DNA of 64,000 bases from Faecalibacterium sp. I4-1-79 (GCF_023347235.1 NZ_CP094467.1:2666001-2730000), one strand, 5' to 3'; shown: positions 51,788 to 61,633, counted from the first letter of the stretch. The notes: generated from the letters alone by a model not told the origin. A program made the numbers and translations.

Positions 51788-54501
51788 TCACATTCTTTTA
51801 AAGCAGCACGAATCTTCTCCTTCTCATTACTGCCATCTGTACGAAGCCGCAGCAACGGGATGCCGCATTTTTCGAGGATTCGATTCTTTTTTTCATCCCG
51901 TATGGATTGTTGGCTTCCTGGCCGATGAAAACTTGTTCCATCCACTTCGATTGCCAAAATAGGCAGCTTATCCATTTTATAAAACATCAGAAAGTCAACA
52001 TGAGTTGACAAATTCCGGGCATACCGAGTCTCTTCCTTCGTCAACTGGCTGTAATCTCTGATTAATGTTGCGAGCGAAACATGTACAGCGCAGCCAATGG
52101 AGGAAAACAATTTATCTGATAAAATCTCTTGAATCACAGAGTACATAAGGTTCTCCGAGTCATACTCAGATATTCGTTTGCGTTTTCTCAAATATGCTTT
52201 GCGCTGTTCAGCATATCCTTGATATAACAAATCAAACACGGAGTAGACCTGACTTTGAATAACGGCAAAGTTGTTGTATTCGATGTACCGTGTCAAATCA
52301 CCGTAGTTTGTACGGTCATTGCGAGGGTCTTGTGATGTGACAACGGTAAGCGAGTGGATTGCCCGAGAAACTGCCACGTTTAGCATATGTGGGTCATCCA
52401 CAAAATCCGTAATTATATTGTCAACGGAGGTCAAAATAATAGCATCCTGTTCACGTCCTTGGAATTTATGGACTGTATCTACTTCATAGTAGCCTCCAAG
52501 TTGTTTCCGAATGGCAGCGGCCTGATCTCGATATGGCGTGATAATCCCGATGCTTTGATAATTCTGCCGACGGAGCTGCGGGAGAATTTCTTGCTGAATG
52601 ACATCAATCTGACGTTGGTTGATGTGCCCACGTGCGTGGTTTCCGGCGGCTGTTCGATACATAGTCAACACATCTGGTTCATCATTGTCCTCCGTCATTA
52701 TAATCAGTTGACCAGCATAGAATTTCTGGTTGCAGAAGTTGATGATCTTAGGATGACAGCGATAATGTTCCCGAAGCAGCGTGACCGGGGCAGTTGGCCA
52801 TGTCTCCAATGCAGAAGAGAGCAGGCTGTGTGTGGAAAAGTGATAGCGTTCAGCCAGAGAATAGGTCCGCCATATCGTTTCACTTCGTTGAATATCTGCC
52901 TCAGACAAGACATTGGGCAATTGATTCAAGTCCCCTACAATCACAATGTTTCGTGCACAGGAAAATGCCAGAACAGCCGTAGTTAAATCGACTTGGGATG
53001 CTTCATCTATGATGAGGTAATCGTAAACATAGTCTAAACTTAGTGTCCCCTTTATCGAATACGTTGTGCTGAGAATCACAGGGTACTCATGCGTAAATTC
53101 GCCTGAATTTCGGCGAAAGTCATTGCTTTCAAATCGTCTGCGGTTGGTTTTCCATTCATATTTCGCTGCCAGTTCTGCCTTGAATAGTTGAAATGATTTT
53201 TGCGTCAATTCATTCATTTTCTCGTCAAAAGCATATTGCCGCAGCTTGAGTGTAAGTTTCTGCCTTTCGTTTTCCAACTCCCGTCTTTTGGTAAGATAGA
53301 ACTGGTTCTGCAAATAAGGAATTACCAACTCGGGCGTGTTTACAAATAGTTTGATTGCATCACGATTAAACCGAAATATAATGGACAGTTTTTGTAAAAG
53401 ACCCAGCCGCTTTTTCTGCTCTATAAAATGTTCAAATTCCAGCCAGAGCTCCAATATTTTTTGAGATGAGAAGCAATCTAAATTGACTATTGGCTCTTCG
53501 TGATAGGTAGAATAATATTCCTTAAAATAGTGCTCTTCCGGATTCAACTGTAAAAGCTCCTGCTCAATTCTCGCAATACGATTTTTTGCAGTGAGCATTA
53601 GATTTAATTCTTGTGAAAGTGCTGTAATTTCTTGTTCCAACTGCTGCCGTTCGTCCAGCGGCAGTTCCCACTCCTCCATATTCGGATAAATACCTGACTG
53701 ATCTGCAAGAAATTTCTGTTTGTTTGACAGACTTCCCAAAAATGCTGTTAAGAACGAAATGCCTTTCTTTTCTAGCTTTTCTGCAATATTATGCGTTGCT
53801 GAATTGTTGTTGGAAACAACTGCAACGGTTTTCTTGTCTCGAACAACATTTGCAATAATATTTAGAATCGTTTGCGTCTTACCTGTTCCGGGAGGGCCTT
53901 GAATAATGCTGATTTTGGACGAGAGAGCCTGCTCTACTGCCGTTTTTTGGCTTTGATTAAGTCCAAAGGGATAAATTATCGTTGAGGGACTCTCCGACAT
54001 GGTTTGGCTCTTCTGTGGGTCAAGATAATTCGCTAGCACAGTGTCATCACTGACCTTGGAAATTTTACTATACTGCAAACGTAAAATATTGAGTCCGTTT
54101 TCTGTTACTAAACTAACGGCTTCAGCTGTTTCTGTAAAATAGCGGAAGACTTCTTTATTTTTGGTATCTGCCAAACAGTTTGGCTGAAGTTCCACATCAT
54201 CTTTTGGAAAAGACAGTGGAAGTTTTCCGTCAAAAAGAATTCGATAATACGCTCCAAAATCTAAAATCGCTTGAACTGTATTAAGTTTCTTCCCCTTTGC
54301 GATTACAATAACACTGTCTGGGTCAATTGTTTTTTGCAGTGAAAGCACCTTGACATTTCTGTCTTGAAAACGATAGGTCTTATTGGGGGTGCTAACATAG
54401 ATTACTTCACACATTCCATTGCAGAATCGGAAGCTTGCAACACAATCTGTCTGGTCCTTGCCTTTGATAAGGATCATTTGATTTCGGGTATCTGTGTCCA
54501 T
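51766..54501 (-). CDS. SF1 (UPF1-like) helicase with C-terminal DUF2726-type nuclease domain
   Basis: The 911-residue protein has an N-terminal region of unknown fold (1-175), then an SF1 helicase core. This has Walker A QGPPGTGKTQTILNI (about 201-215), a long helical insert (270-470), Walker B LIIDEASQVD, motif III VGDLNQLPNV, HYRCHP, and late motifs VDTVHKFQGREQDAIIL and NVAVSRAIHSL. The C-terminal domain (about 780-900, VDFLMFYKMDKLPILAIEVDG..KNRILEKCGIPLLRLRT) has the D-ExD/E-like plan of DUF2726/Vsr-type nucleases. Single-gene helicase-nucleases of this kind often defend against phage or plasmids. The last residues TPAADH come from an overlapping recombinase remnant, so the natural end was probably trimmed. 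It is AT-rich relative to the core genome. Confidence 0.88.
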   Translation of the reverse strand: MDTDTRNQMILIKGKDQTDCVASFRFCNGMCEVIYVSTPNKTYRFQDRNVKVLSLQKTIDPDSVIVIAKGKKLNTVQAILDFGAYYRILFDGKLPLSFPKDDVELQPNCLADTKNKEVFRYFTETAEAVSLVTENGLNILRLQYSKISKVSDDTVLANYLDPQKSQTMSESPSTIIYPFGLNQSQKTAVEQALSSKISIIQGPPGTGKTQTILNIIANVVRDKKTVAVVSNNNSATHNIAEKLEKKGISFLTAFLGSLSNKQKFLADQSGIYPNMEEWELPLDERQQLEQEITALSQELNLMLTAKNRIARIEQELLQLNPEEHYFKEYYSTYHEEPIVNLDCFSSQKILELWLEFEHFIEQKKRLGLLQKLSIIFRFNRDAIKLFVNTPELVIPYLQNQFYLTKRRELENERQKLTLKLRQYAFDEKMNELTQKSFQLFKAELAAKYEWKTNRRRFESNDFRRNSGEFTHEYPVILSTTYSIKGTLSLDYVYDYLIIDEASQVDLTTAVLAFSCARNIVIVGDLNQLPNVLSEADIQRSETIWRTYSLAERYHFSTHSLLSSALETWPTAPVTLLREHYRCHPKIINFCNQKFYAGQLIIMTEDNDEPDVLTMYRTAAGNHARGHINQRQIDVIQQEILPQLRRQNYQSIGIITPYRDQAAAIRKQLGGYYEVDTVHKFQGREQDAIILTSVDNIITDFVDDPHMLNVAVSRAIHSLTVVTSQDPRNDRTNYGDLTRYIEYNNFAVIQSQVYSVFDLLYQGYAEQRKAYLRKRKRISEYDSENLMYSVIQEILSDKLFSSIGCAVHVSLATLIRDYSQLTKEETRYARNLSTHVDFLMFYKMDKLPILAIEVDGTSFHRPGSQQSIRDEKKNRILEKCGIPLLRLRTDGSNEKEKIRAALKECETPAADH

Positions 54502-54601
54502 ATGGCATCGCTATCCTTCATTTATATACACTCGTTGAACGAAGCGTTATATATTCCCTACATGTTAAATCAGATGGCTGGCGGTCACCTATTTTTTACG
54601 C

Positions 54602-56140
54602 TTAACTTCCTTTGCTGCCTAAATTCCTGAATAAAACGAAAAGGCCACTGGACAAATACCAGTGACCTACGTTTGGTGGAGCATTGTCCACAGCACTCGA
54701 ACCCAACACTTCCTCACGGGTGACCGTTTTGGCATCATCCGTGAAGTTGAAATTGAGCACGACCCGGTCGTCAAAAACGTAGACCGAGTTGACAAAGGTA
54801 TCAATGATCTGCCGCTGGTGTTCCATGTCCCTCATGTCACCCTTGCGGAATTTTTCAAACCAGAATCGCATCCATTCGCGGGTCAGGACTGGCTTTTTCA
54901 GCTCTTCTTCCAGAATGCTGGTGTTCAGGGCTTCCTTCCGGGCTTCCAGTTCGTCCAACCGCTGCTTGGTGGTCGGGGTCAGGATGCCCTGTTCAATGGC
55001 TTCCAGAAGGTTTGCGAGCCGTTTCTCCGTATCCCGGAGCTGGTCTTTCAGGACAGGCAGCCGGGTGTTCTCCTGCTGCTGGGCATCCATAATCAAATCT
55101 ATCAGCCGTTCGATGATTTCATCGCTGAAGATCACCTTAATGGCGGTGTCCACCACGAACCGTTCCAGCGGTTCCTTGCGGATGGCTTTCAGGTCGCAGT
55201 GCGCCTTGCCGTGGCGTTTGGCGTTGCCGCACTTGTAGTAATAGTAGGTGTTTCCCATGTGGCTGGTGCCGCTTTCGCCGCCCATCAGGGTGCCGCACTT
55301 GCCACAGAACAGCTTAGTGGTCAGCAGATAGCTCACATCCTCTTTTGCAGGCCGACCATGGGCGATCCTGTTCTGCTCGAAACGCTGCTGCACCCGGTCG
55401 AACAAGTCCTTGTCAACAATGGCCGGAATGCCGCCCGGCGTCACAATGTCCTTGTAGCGGTATTCGCCGATGTAGCGGCGGTTGCGGAAGATCTGGAAGA
55501 AGCTGTTCTTCACGAACGGCTTCCCGGTGCGGGTACGCAGGCCGCGCTCGTTCAGGGAGGCGGCAATCTTCTCAGCCGGTTCGCCGTCGGCATACCGGGT
55601 GAAGATCTCTTGCACGATGGGAGCCGTTTCCGGGTCGATATGGTACAGCCTGTCCTCCTTGCCGATGGTGAAGCCCAGCGGCACCACACCGCCGTTGTAC
55701 TTGCACTGGAGGGCGTTTTCGCGCTCACCGCGCGCCACTTTCAGGGCGAGTTCGGCGGAATAGTATTCCGCCATGCCAATCAGCATACTCTCCACCATAA
55801 TGCCTTCAGGCCCCTGCGAGATGGGTTCCATGGCAGACACCAGATGGACACCGTTCTTTTCCAGCTGGTACTTGTAGTTCACGGCATCGAACCGATTCCG
55901 GGCAAAGCGGTCGAGTTTCCAGACCAGAACCACATCGAAGATTTTCTTTGCGCTGTCCTTAATCATCCGCTGGAAGTCCGGGCGGTCATCCGTCTTGGCA
56001 GAGTAGGCACGGTCGATGTAGGTGCCGACCACGGTGATGCCGTTCTTCTCGGCGTAGTCCTTGCAGTCGCGCAGTTGTCCTTCAATGGACGCTTCACGCT
56101 GGCTGTCGGATGAATAGCGGGCGTAAATCACGGCGGTCAT
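54602..56140 (-). CDS. Large serine recombinase, complete
   Basis: The 512-residue protein has the catalytic domain (1-145; nucleophile in MTAVIYARYSSDSQRE, VWKLDRFARNRFD). A recombinase domain follows (about 155-265, VPLGFTIGKEDRLYHIDPETAPIVQEIFTRYADGE). The zinc ribbon (about 280-330) holds LFCGKCGTLMGGESG...YYKCGNAKRHGKAHC, and a coiled-coil lies at about 360-430. It integrates or excises the surrounding element. The ATG at 56140 is preceded by GGAGGTGCAACT. Its N-terminus resembles the one at base 1, and its C-terminus is duplicated as the remnant at 51618. Confidence 0.95.
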   Translation of the reverse strand: MTAVIYARYSSDSQREASIEGQLRDCKDYAEKNGITVVGTYIDRAYSAKTDDRPDFQRMIKDSAKKIFDVVLVWKLDRFARNRFDAVNYKYQLEKNGVHLVSAMEPISQGPEGIMVESMLIGMAEYYSAELALKVARGERENALQCKYNGGVVPLGFTIGKEDRLYHIDPETAPIVQEIFTRYADGEPAEKIAASLNERGLRTRTGKPFVKNSFFQIFRNRRYIGEYRYKDIVTPGGIPAIVDKDLFDRVQQRFEQNRIAHGRPAKEDVSYLLTTKLFCGKCGTLMGGESGTSHMGNTYYYYKCGNAKRHGKAHCDLKAIRKEPLERFVVDTAIKVIFSDEIIERLIDLIMDAQQQENTRLPVLKDQLRDTEKRLANLLEAIEQGILTPTTKQRLDELEARKEALNTSILEEELKKPVLTREWMRFWFEKFRKGDMRDMEHQRQIIDTFVNSVYVFDDRVVLNFNFTDDAKTVTREEVLGSSAVDNAPPNVGHWYLSSGLFVLFRNLGSKGS

Positions 56141-56418
56141 AGTTGCACCTCCTTGGCAGCGTGTTCGGGTTGCCTTTATAGTATCGGGGCAAGCGCAGCT
56201 TGTCAACAATCTGCGAACAGATTGAAATGTGAAAATTGCGAAACGCAGCGAAAAAGCTGAGAGCAAGAATCGTCCCGTGGCCACAAATTTTCAATTCTTG
56301 AAAATTTCTTGTCCATCCGGGACTTCACTTCTTCAACTCATGTGAGTTTCCGAAGTGCTCTTGTTGGGGCGTGCCTGCCCCAAACCCTGCTGGAACGAGT
56401 ACGGCAAACTGGAATTTC

Positions 56419-56604
56419 TCACTTTTTCATCTTAGGAGCAATAAGCAGCACCACTGTCACAAGAAAATATATACCATACAGTAACCAAGTAATTGTATTG
56501 TTCCAAGGGAAACTCTTTTCTGGATGGTTCAATGCAAACACTATAAATACAATAGCTACAATCAACATTATCACACCGATAATCCTTGATATACTCTTTT
56601 TCAT
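56419..56604 (-). CDS. Small two-helix membrane protein
   Basis: The 61-residue product begins MKKSISRIIGVIMLIVAIVF and has two membrane helices (about 6-26 and 40-58) with basic ends KKS and PKMKK. AGGTG precedes the ATG at 56604. No family is recognised. It lies just downstream of another membrane protein gene on the same strand (32-base gap), likely one unit. Confidence 0.55.
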   Translation of the reverse strand: MKKSISRIIGVIMLIVAIVFIVFALNHPEKSFPWNNTITWLLYGIYFLVTVVLLIAPKMKK

Positions 56605-56636
56605 GTAAAGCACCTCTTCGTCAAACTTGAAGTTGT

Positions 56637-57293
56637 TTATCCAAAATGAAATGGAATAACCATATCAAGTAAAACTGCAAGAACTATACTAATCGTTCCC
56701 ATTAGCGCAGAACTCCTCAATGTGTCTCTCCTCAAAACAATAAGTCCAATAATAAAGACTATCACTTCCAAAACAGATTTTGCATTAAAATACCAGCATC
56801 CATATACAAAGCACATATTGAACAATACTGCCAAAATCAGCGCTGATAGTATAAATGCCAGTTTGCTTTTCCCCTTTGCATACCAACAGACAAAAGCCAA
56901 TAATGGAGAAACAGCTGTAAATCCAAACCAAATCATCGCATAACTTCTTGGGAAAAATCCTGCAATATAGTTTGAATACAAATAGTAGCTTGCAACCATA
57001 CCAACAAAGAATACAAAAACATTGATGCTTGCTCTTATTGCAGAATTGCTATAAATAGAAATACACAGTGCAATCAATATCCAGATTGCAAAACGCCCAA
57101 GAAAATTACCAATATCTAAAACTCCATTTATTGCCATAAGCACACCTGGAAGTTCAGTTTGACGAAAATCCAGATATTTTGAGAAAGTTCCCAAAGCTAT
57201 TCCGAGAAACAATATCGCTATGGTATTTATAAGTTTTCTATTATTGGATATTGGATTTTCTGCATTCCTTATATCATTCAAAAAATTTATCAT
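56637..57293 (-). CDS. Multi-pass membrane protein, unrecognised
   Basis: The 218-residue protein has about six hydrophobic helices. Its N-terminus is MINFLNDIRNAENPISNNRK, and the middle contains FFPRSYAMIWFGFTAVSPLLAFVCWYAKGKSK. It could belong to the DUF6518-type small membrane proteins, a tentative memory. GAGGGT precedes the ATG at 57293. The low GC and position between the recombinase and tRNA-Val mark it as accessory cargo. Confidence 0.65.
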   Translation of the reverse strand: MINFLNDIRNAENPISNNRKLINTIAILFLGIALGTFSKYLDFRQTELPGVLMAINGVLDIGNFLGRFAIWILIALCISIYSNSAIRASINVFVFFVGMVASYYLYSNYIAGFFPRSYAMIWFGFTAVSPLLAFVCWYAKGKSKLAFILSALILAVLFNMCFVYGCWYFNAKSVLEVIVFIIGLIVLRRDTLRSSALMGTISIVLAVLLDMVIPFHFG

Positions 57294-57385
57294 AATTACC
57301 CTCACAAATTCCGATTTACTGGGCTAAGCCGAGTATACCACACTCCACCATGAAAGAACACCCCGATATAGTGAAATTTTACCAT

Positions 57386-57600
57386 TTTTCTGCGTACGTG
57401 CGTACACGCTCCGCAGGGATTCTAAGGGGCTTGACCCCTTGGCACACAGACTTTGGCACAAAGTCTAGTGTGTTACACCTTGTCAGAGGTGTACAGGCTC
57501 CCGGTACGCACGTACGCAGCGACTACTCCCAAACGTGCCATACAGGGGGACGACCAAGTTCGCACAAAGCGAACTTGATTCCTCAAAGCAAAAGGCAGGA
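57386..57600. other. oriT-like palindrome cluster near the island edge
   Basis: CGTACGTGCGTACAC and GTACGCACGTACGCAG flank two hairpins. AAGGGG-CTTGA-CCCCTT lies at 57424-57440 and CACAC-AGACTTTG-GCA-CAAAGTCTA-GTGTG at about 57443-57471. AAGTTCGC/GCGAACTT follows at 57554-57579. Such hairpin pairs with nearby GTACG repeats resemble transfer origins of clostridial mobilisable elements. It partly matches the stretch before the relaxase at 5770-6062. No relaxase remains beside it. Confidence 0.45.
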
Positions 57601-57680
57601 TACCACCGTCATAGTGATACCCTGCCTTTGCTCGTTTAACGCTCTGTGTAGTCCTTCCGCAGAACTTCCGATAAACAAAA

Positions 57681-57726
57681 AACGTACCCGAACCCTTTCT
57701 CGTAAAGAATCGGGTTCGAGTACGAG
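57681..57726 (-). terminator. Terminator of tRNA-Val
   Basis: CGTACTCGAACCC and GGGTTCGGGTACG form a 13-bp hairpin followed by TTTTTTG on the minus strand, six bases after the tRNA. Confidence 0.85.
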
Positions 57727-57731
57727 CTGTA

Positions 57732-57808
57732 TGGTGGAGAATTAGGGACTCGAACCCCAGACCCCCTGCGTGTGATGCAGGTGCTCTAACCAGCTGAGCT
57801 AATCCTCC
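57732..57808 (-). tRNA. tRNA-Val (CAC)
   Basis: Acceptor GGAGGAT/ATTCTCC, D-arm GCTCAGCTGGTTAGAGC, anticodon stem-loop CCTGC-ATCACAC-GCAGG giving CAC, T-arm GGGGTTCGAGTCCC, encoded CCA. It lies at the edge of the second accessory island. Confidence 0.95.
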
Positions 57809-58083
57809 ATATTCGCTTGTGTTGTGCGCTCCGAACTGGAACGTGATTATTATAGCACGGCATTTGCCGAAATGCAAGCCCTAATTTAAAATTATTTTAC
57901 TTTTTTCGAAACACTTTCTCTGGCTGCAAAAATGGTGTGCCGACCACCGGGCGTGCAACATTACCGCCGGGCAGCCGCACCGGCTGCACCCTGCACAAAA
58001 ATGTGCGGCAGGCTGTTGCTCTTTGCCTGCAAATCGTGTATACTTGGGGCAGAAAGCTGCATAAGAGAAATCGAGGGATGAAT

Positions 58084-58245
58084 ATGACACTTCGCGGGAT
58101 CATCACGCTGGTAATATTGGCTGTGCTGTTTGCGCTGGCTGTGGTCTGGATCTCCAGACAGGGCGGCTGGAAGGGTGAGGGCTGCAACGGCAACTGTGCC
58201 TCCTGCCACAGCCATTGCGAGGACCCGGACGCCAAAAAGAAATAA
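58084..58245 (+). CDS. FeoB-associated Cys-rich-type membrane peptide
   Basis: The 53-residue protein has one membrane helix (about 5-25, GIITLVILAVLFALAVVWI) and a cysteine tail GCNGNCASCHSHCEDPDAKKK. This is the usual form of small FeoB-associated proteins that may pass iron or an electron. No feoA/feoB is in the window. GAGGG lies six bases before the ATG at 58084. Confidence 0.8.
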   Translation: MTLRGIITLVILAVLFALAVVWISRQGGWKGEGCNGNCASCHSHCEDPDAKKK

Positions 58246-58247
58246 CC

Positions 58248-58288
58248 CAAAACAGGGCTGCTGCACGAAATACGGTGCAGCAGCCCTA
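58248..58288 (+). terminator. Terminator after the Cys-rich peptide gene
   Basis: ACAGGGCTGCTGCAC and GTGCAGCAGCCCT form a hairpin two bases after the stop codon. Confidence 0.85.
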
Positions 58289-58351
58289 GTTTATGTTTGT
58301 ACGCCAAAAACGTCTGCGGACATTTCCGGGGCACTTTTCACGGTTATTTGC

Positions 58352-58905
<554 letters not shown>

Positions 58906-58929
58906 GGCTTCTCTCCTTTTTTGTAGTTC

Positions 58930-59030
58930 ACCGTGTTTGCAACAATCATTGGTTGTATTATACTCCGTTGTTGATTTTCTGTCAACCTGTAATTCCCAAA
59001 ACGCTCTGTAATTGTTGATTTTCAGGAAAT
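58930..59030. promoter_or_regulatory. Shared operator region of the repressor switch
   Basis: TTGTTGATTTTC occurs twice in direct orientation (58968-58979 and 59012-59023), and ACAATCATTGGTTGT is an imperfect palindrome at 58941-58956. These lie between the divergent Cro-like and cI-like genes, where each protein would bind. Confidence 0.6.
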
Positions 59031-59097
59031 TTTCTGCTATACTCAAAGCAGAAAACCGCGTTCCACACCACAACCCATAGTTTTCAGGAGAACTGTC

Positions 59098-59718
59098 ATG
59101 TCCGATCTATCTACCCGTGTCCGTCTGCGCCGGGAGCAGCTTGGCCTTTCGCAGCAGGAGCTTGCCCGGCGCATGGGCTACCGCTCCCGTTCTTCCATCA
59201 CCAAGCTGGAAAAAGGCATCAACGATCTGCCCCAGTCCAAGGTGGAGGAGCTGGCGCAGGCGCTGGAGACCACCCCCGCCGCCCTGCTGGGACTGGACGC
59301 GCCCTGCGCCTGCCCCTTGGGCTTTGAGCCGCTTCCTGCCATGGTGCAGGTGCCGCTGATCGGCTCCATCGCCTGCGGCACCCCCATCACCGCCGAGCAG
59401 AACATTGAATGCTATATCGGGGTGCCCGCCGCGTGGCATGCAGATTTTGCCCTGACCTGCCACGGCGACAGCATGTCGCCCACAATATGCAACGGAGACA
59501 TCGTCTGCATCCGCTGCCAGCCCGAGGTGGAGCAGGGCGAGATCGCCGCTGTGCGGGTGGGCGAGGAAGCCACCCTCAAGCACTTCCACCGGCAGGGCGA
59601 TGCCGTGATGCTGCTGGCGGATAATGCCGCCGTCTGCCCGCCCATGTTCTACGCCGGCGAGCAGCTTTCGGAGCTGCACATCGAGGGCAAGGCCGTGGGG
59701 CTTTGCCGCGGATTATAA
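59098..59718 (+). CDS. cI-like repressor with XRE and S24/LexA-type peptidase domains
   Basis: The 206-residue protein has an HTH_3 domain (about 5-60, RVRLRREQLGLSQQELARRMGYRSRSSITKLEKG). A peptidase S24 domain follows (about 85-206) with the serine in TCHGDSMSPTICNGDIV and the lysine in GEEATLKHF. Such repressors cleave themselves when RecA is active, linking the switch to DNA damage. It faces the Cro-like gene. No other phage genes are near, so the switch may be a domesticated remnant or control the downstream genes. Confidence 0.9.
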   Translation: MSDLSTRVRLRREQLGLSQQELARRMGYRSRSSITKLEKGINDLPQSKVEELAQALETTPAALLGLDAPCACPLGFEPLPAMVQVPLIGSIACGTPITAEQNIECYIGVPAAWHADFALTCHGDSMSPTICNGDIVCIRCQPEVEQGEIAAVRVGEEATLKHFHRQGDAVMLLADNAAVCPPMFYAGEQLSELHIEGKAVGLCRGL

Positions 59719-59742
59719 GATAAGGAAAGAAAGGAGCAGCCT

Positions 59743-59958
59743 GTGTTCGGCAAAAAGAAAGTATCCTCCTACGACCCCGCCGCCCAGAAGCCGGTGCTGC
59801 GGTGCAGCATCTGCACCGGGGAGCAGGTGGCCGGATTTCAGGATCTGCACACCGGCCATTTTACCGAGGTGCAGCTGATCCGCAGCCCGCAGGAATTGCA
59901 GGCCTTCCGCAGCCGGTACGGCATCCCCGCCGACTGCCCCATTGAAAAGATCTATTGA
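59743..59958 (+). CDS. Small conserved-looking protein, unrecognised
   Basis: The 71-residue product starts at GTG 59743 after AAAGGAGC: MFGKKKVSSYDPAAQKPVLRCSICTGEQVAGFQDLHTGHFTEVQ and onward. The single CSIC pair could bind metal with a partner, but no second pair is present. It lies 24 bases after the repressor gene and 14 bases before trmO, so it is part of the same run of genes. Confidence 0.65.
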   Translation: MFGKKKVSSYDPAAQKPVLRCSICTGEQVAGFQDLHTGHFTEVQLIRSPQELQAFRSRYGIPADCPIEKIY

Positions 59959-59972
59959 GCAAGGAGTTCATC

Positions 59973-60671
59973 ATGCAGCAGGCACCCGAAGCCATGACCC
60001 TGAAGGTCATTGCCCATATCCATACCGCCTTTCCCACCAAGTTCGGCATCCCGCGCCAGAGCGGGCTGGTAGAGGAGCTGCGGGGCGAGATCATCTTTAC
60101 CCCGGAATACCGCAATCCCGACGCCCTGCGCGGGCTGGAGGATTTCAGCCACATCTGGCTGGTGTGGCAGTTTTCCGGCGCAGTGCGGGAAAGTTGGTCT
60201 CCTACCGTGCGCCCGCCGCGCCTTGGCGGCAACACCCGTGTGGGCGTTTTCGCCACCCGGTCGCCCTTCCGGCCGAACCCGTTGGGGCTTTCCAGCGTTA
60301 AGCTGGAAGCCATTGAGCAGCGCCCGGATGTGGGGCCGGTGCTCATCGTGCGCGGTGCCGACCTGATGGATGGCACCCCCATCTACGATATCAAGCCTTA
60401 CATTCCCTACGCGGACTGTCACCCGGACGCCGCCGAGGGCTTTACCGGGCAGACCCGCACCCACCATCTGGAAGTCTCCTGCCCAGAGGCGTTGTGGCAG
60501 ACCGTACCGGAGGCCGACCGCGCCGCTTTGCAGGGCGTGCTTGCCAGTGACCCCCGCCCCTCCTACCAGCACGACCCGCAGCGGGTGTACGGTATGGAGT
60601 TTGCCGGGCTGGAAGTGCATTTTACCGTGGACGGTGCTCAGCTCACCGTGCGGGACATCACCCTGTTATAA
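59973..60671 (+). CDS. trmO: tRNA (t6A37) N6-methyltransferase, TrmO/TsaA family
   Basis: The 232-residue SAM-dependent enzyme methylates t6A37 of tRNA-Thr. Blocks FPTKFGIPRQSGLVEELRGEIIF, HIWLVWQFS, VRPPRLGGNTRVGVFATRSPFRPNPLGLSSVKL and GADLMDGTPIYDIKPYIPYAD match the family closely. The ATG at 59973 has AAGGAG six bases upstream; the TTG at 59955 overlaps the previous stop. The C-terminal extension (about 165-232) is of normal length. Confidence 0.94.
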   Translation: MQQAPEAMTLKVIAHIHTAFPTKFGIPRQSGLVEELRGEIIFTPEYRNPDALRGLEDFSHIWLVWQFSGAVRESWSPTVRPPRLGGNTRVGVFATRSPFRPNPLGLSSVKLEAIEQRPDVGPVLIVRGADLMDGTPIYDIKPYIPYADCHPDAAEGFTGQTRTHHLEVSCPEALWQTVPEADRAALQGVLASDPRPSYQHDPQRVYGMEFAGLEVHFTVDGAQLTVRDITLL

Positions 60672-60683
60672 AAGGAGCCGTTC

Positions 60684-61574
60684 ATGGAACTGCGGACTGT
60701 CAACACCTTTCTGCACATCGCTGAGCTGCACAGCTTTTCCCGCACTGCGCGGCAGCTGGGCTACTCGCAGTCGGCGGTGTCCTCCCAAATTGCACAGTTG
60801 GAAGCCGAGCTGGGCACCCCGCTGTTTGACCGCGTGGGCAAGACGGTGCGTCTGACCGATGCCGGGCAGACCTTTTTAGGCTACGCCCGCACCCTGCTGG
60901 AAACTGCCCAGCAGGCGCAGGCCGCCTTGCAGCCCGCCCAGCAGGTGCGGGGCAGCCTGCGCATCGCGCTGGCAGATTCCGTATGCAGCACCTTTTTGCC
61001 GGGGCTGTTGCAGCGCTACCATGCCCGCTGCCCGCAGGTGGAGCTGGTGCTGCACACAGCCAGCTCGGACGAGATGCTGCAATTACTGAGCACCAATCAG
61101 GTAGATCTTGTCTATACGCTGGACCAGCCTCTTTTGCAGCCTGCGCTGGTGCTGGCTGCGGATGTGCCGGAGCCGGTGTGTTTCATTGCACCGCCGCAGC
61201 ATCCGCTGGCGCAGGAAAGCGTGCTCCCGCTGGACATTCTGCCACGGCAGGAGTTTCTGCTCACCGAGCGGGGCATGAGCTACCGGGACGCGCTGGACCA
61301 GTGCATGGCGGCGCACGGTCTTGCCATCCATCCCTATCTGGAGCTGGGCAGCGCCGCGCTGCTGTGCCAGATGGTAGAACAGGGCATGGGGCTTTCCTTT
61401 TTGCCGGAGTACATCGTGCGCAGCGCACTGGCGGAGGGCCGTCTGGCGCGGCTGAACGTGCCGGACTGCACCGTCATGATGCACCGGCAGCTGTTTTATC
61501 ACCGGGATAAATGGGTGACCCCCCAGATGAACGTATTCATCGAGCTGGTGCGGCAGGGTACACAGATAAAATGA
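60684..61574 (+). CDS. LysR-family transcriptional regulator
   Basis: The 296-residue protein has an N-terminal winged helix (ELRTVNTFLHIAELHSFSRTARQLGYSQSAVSSQIAQLEAELGTPLFDRVGKTVRLTDAG). A LysR substrate-binding domain follows (about 90-290), with SLRIALADSV at its start. It lies 12 bases after trmO with AAAGGAG before the ATG. Neither target nor ligand can be read. Repeat copy E begins at its 3' end. Confidence 0.93.
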   Translation: MELRTVNTFLHIAELHSFSRTARQLGYSQSAVSSQIAQLEAELGTPLFDRVGKTVRLTDAGQTFLGYARTLLETAQQAQAALQPAQQVRGSLRIALADSVCSTFLPGLLQRYHARCPQVELVLHTASSDEMLQLLSTNQVDLVYTLDQPLLQPALVLAADVPEPVCFIAPPQHPLAQESVLPLDILPRQEFLLTERGMSYRDALDQCMAAHGLAIHPYLELGSAALLCQMVEQGMGLSFLPEYIVRSALAEGRLARLNVPDCTVMMHRQLFYHRDKWVTPQMNVFIELVRQGTQIK

Positions 61575-61577
61575 TTG

Positions 61578-61622
61578 GGAATGCCAGAGCGTCTACAGAC
61601 GCTCCGGCATTCCATTTTCACG
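61578..61622 (+). repeat. Two-hairpin dispersed repeat, copy E (right half)
   Basis: Only the main hairpin and right flank are present. The 16-base arms 61578-61593 and 61598-61613 have one mismatch and loop TACA instead of TGCG, then ATTTTCACGAG. It starts four bases after the LysR stop codon. Confidence 0.75.
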
Positions 61623-61633
61623 AGATAGTTCAC

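Noticed and set aside
54364-54630. A short plus-strand frame before the helicase start
   Set aside because: It overlaps the helicase 5' end antisense and has no ribosome site or domain.
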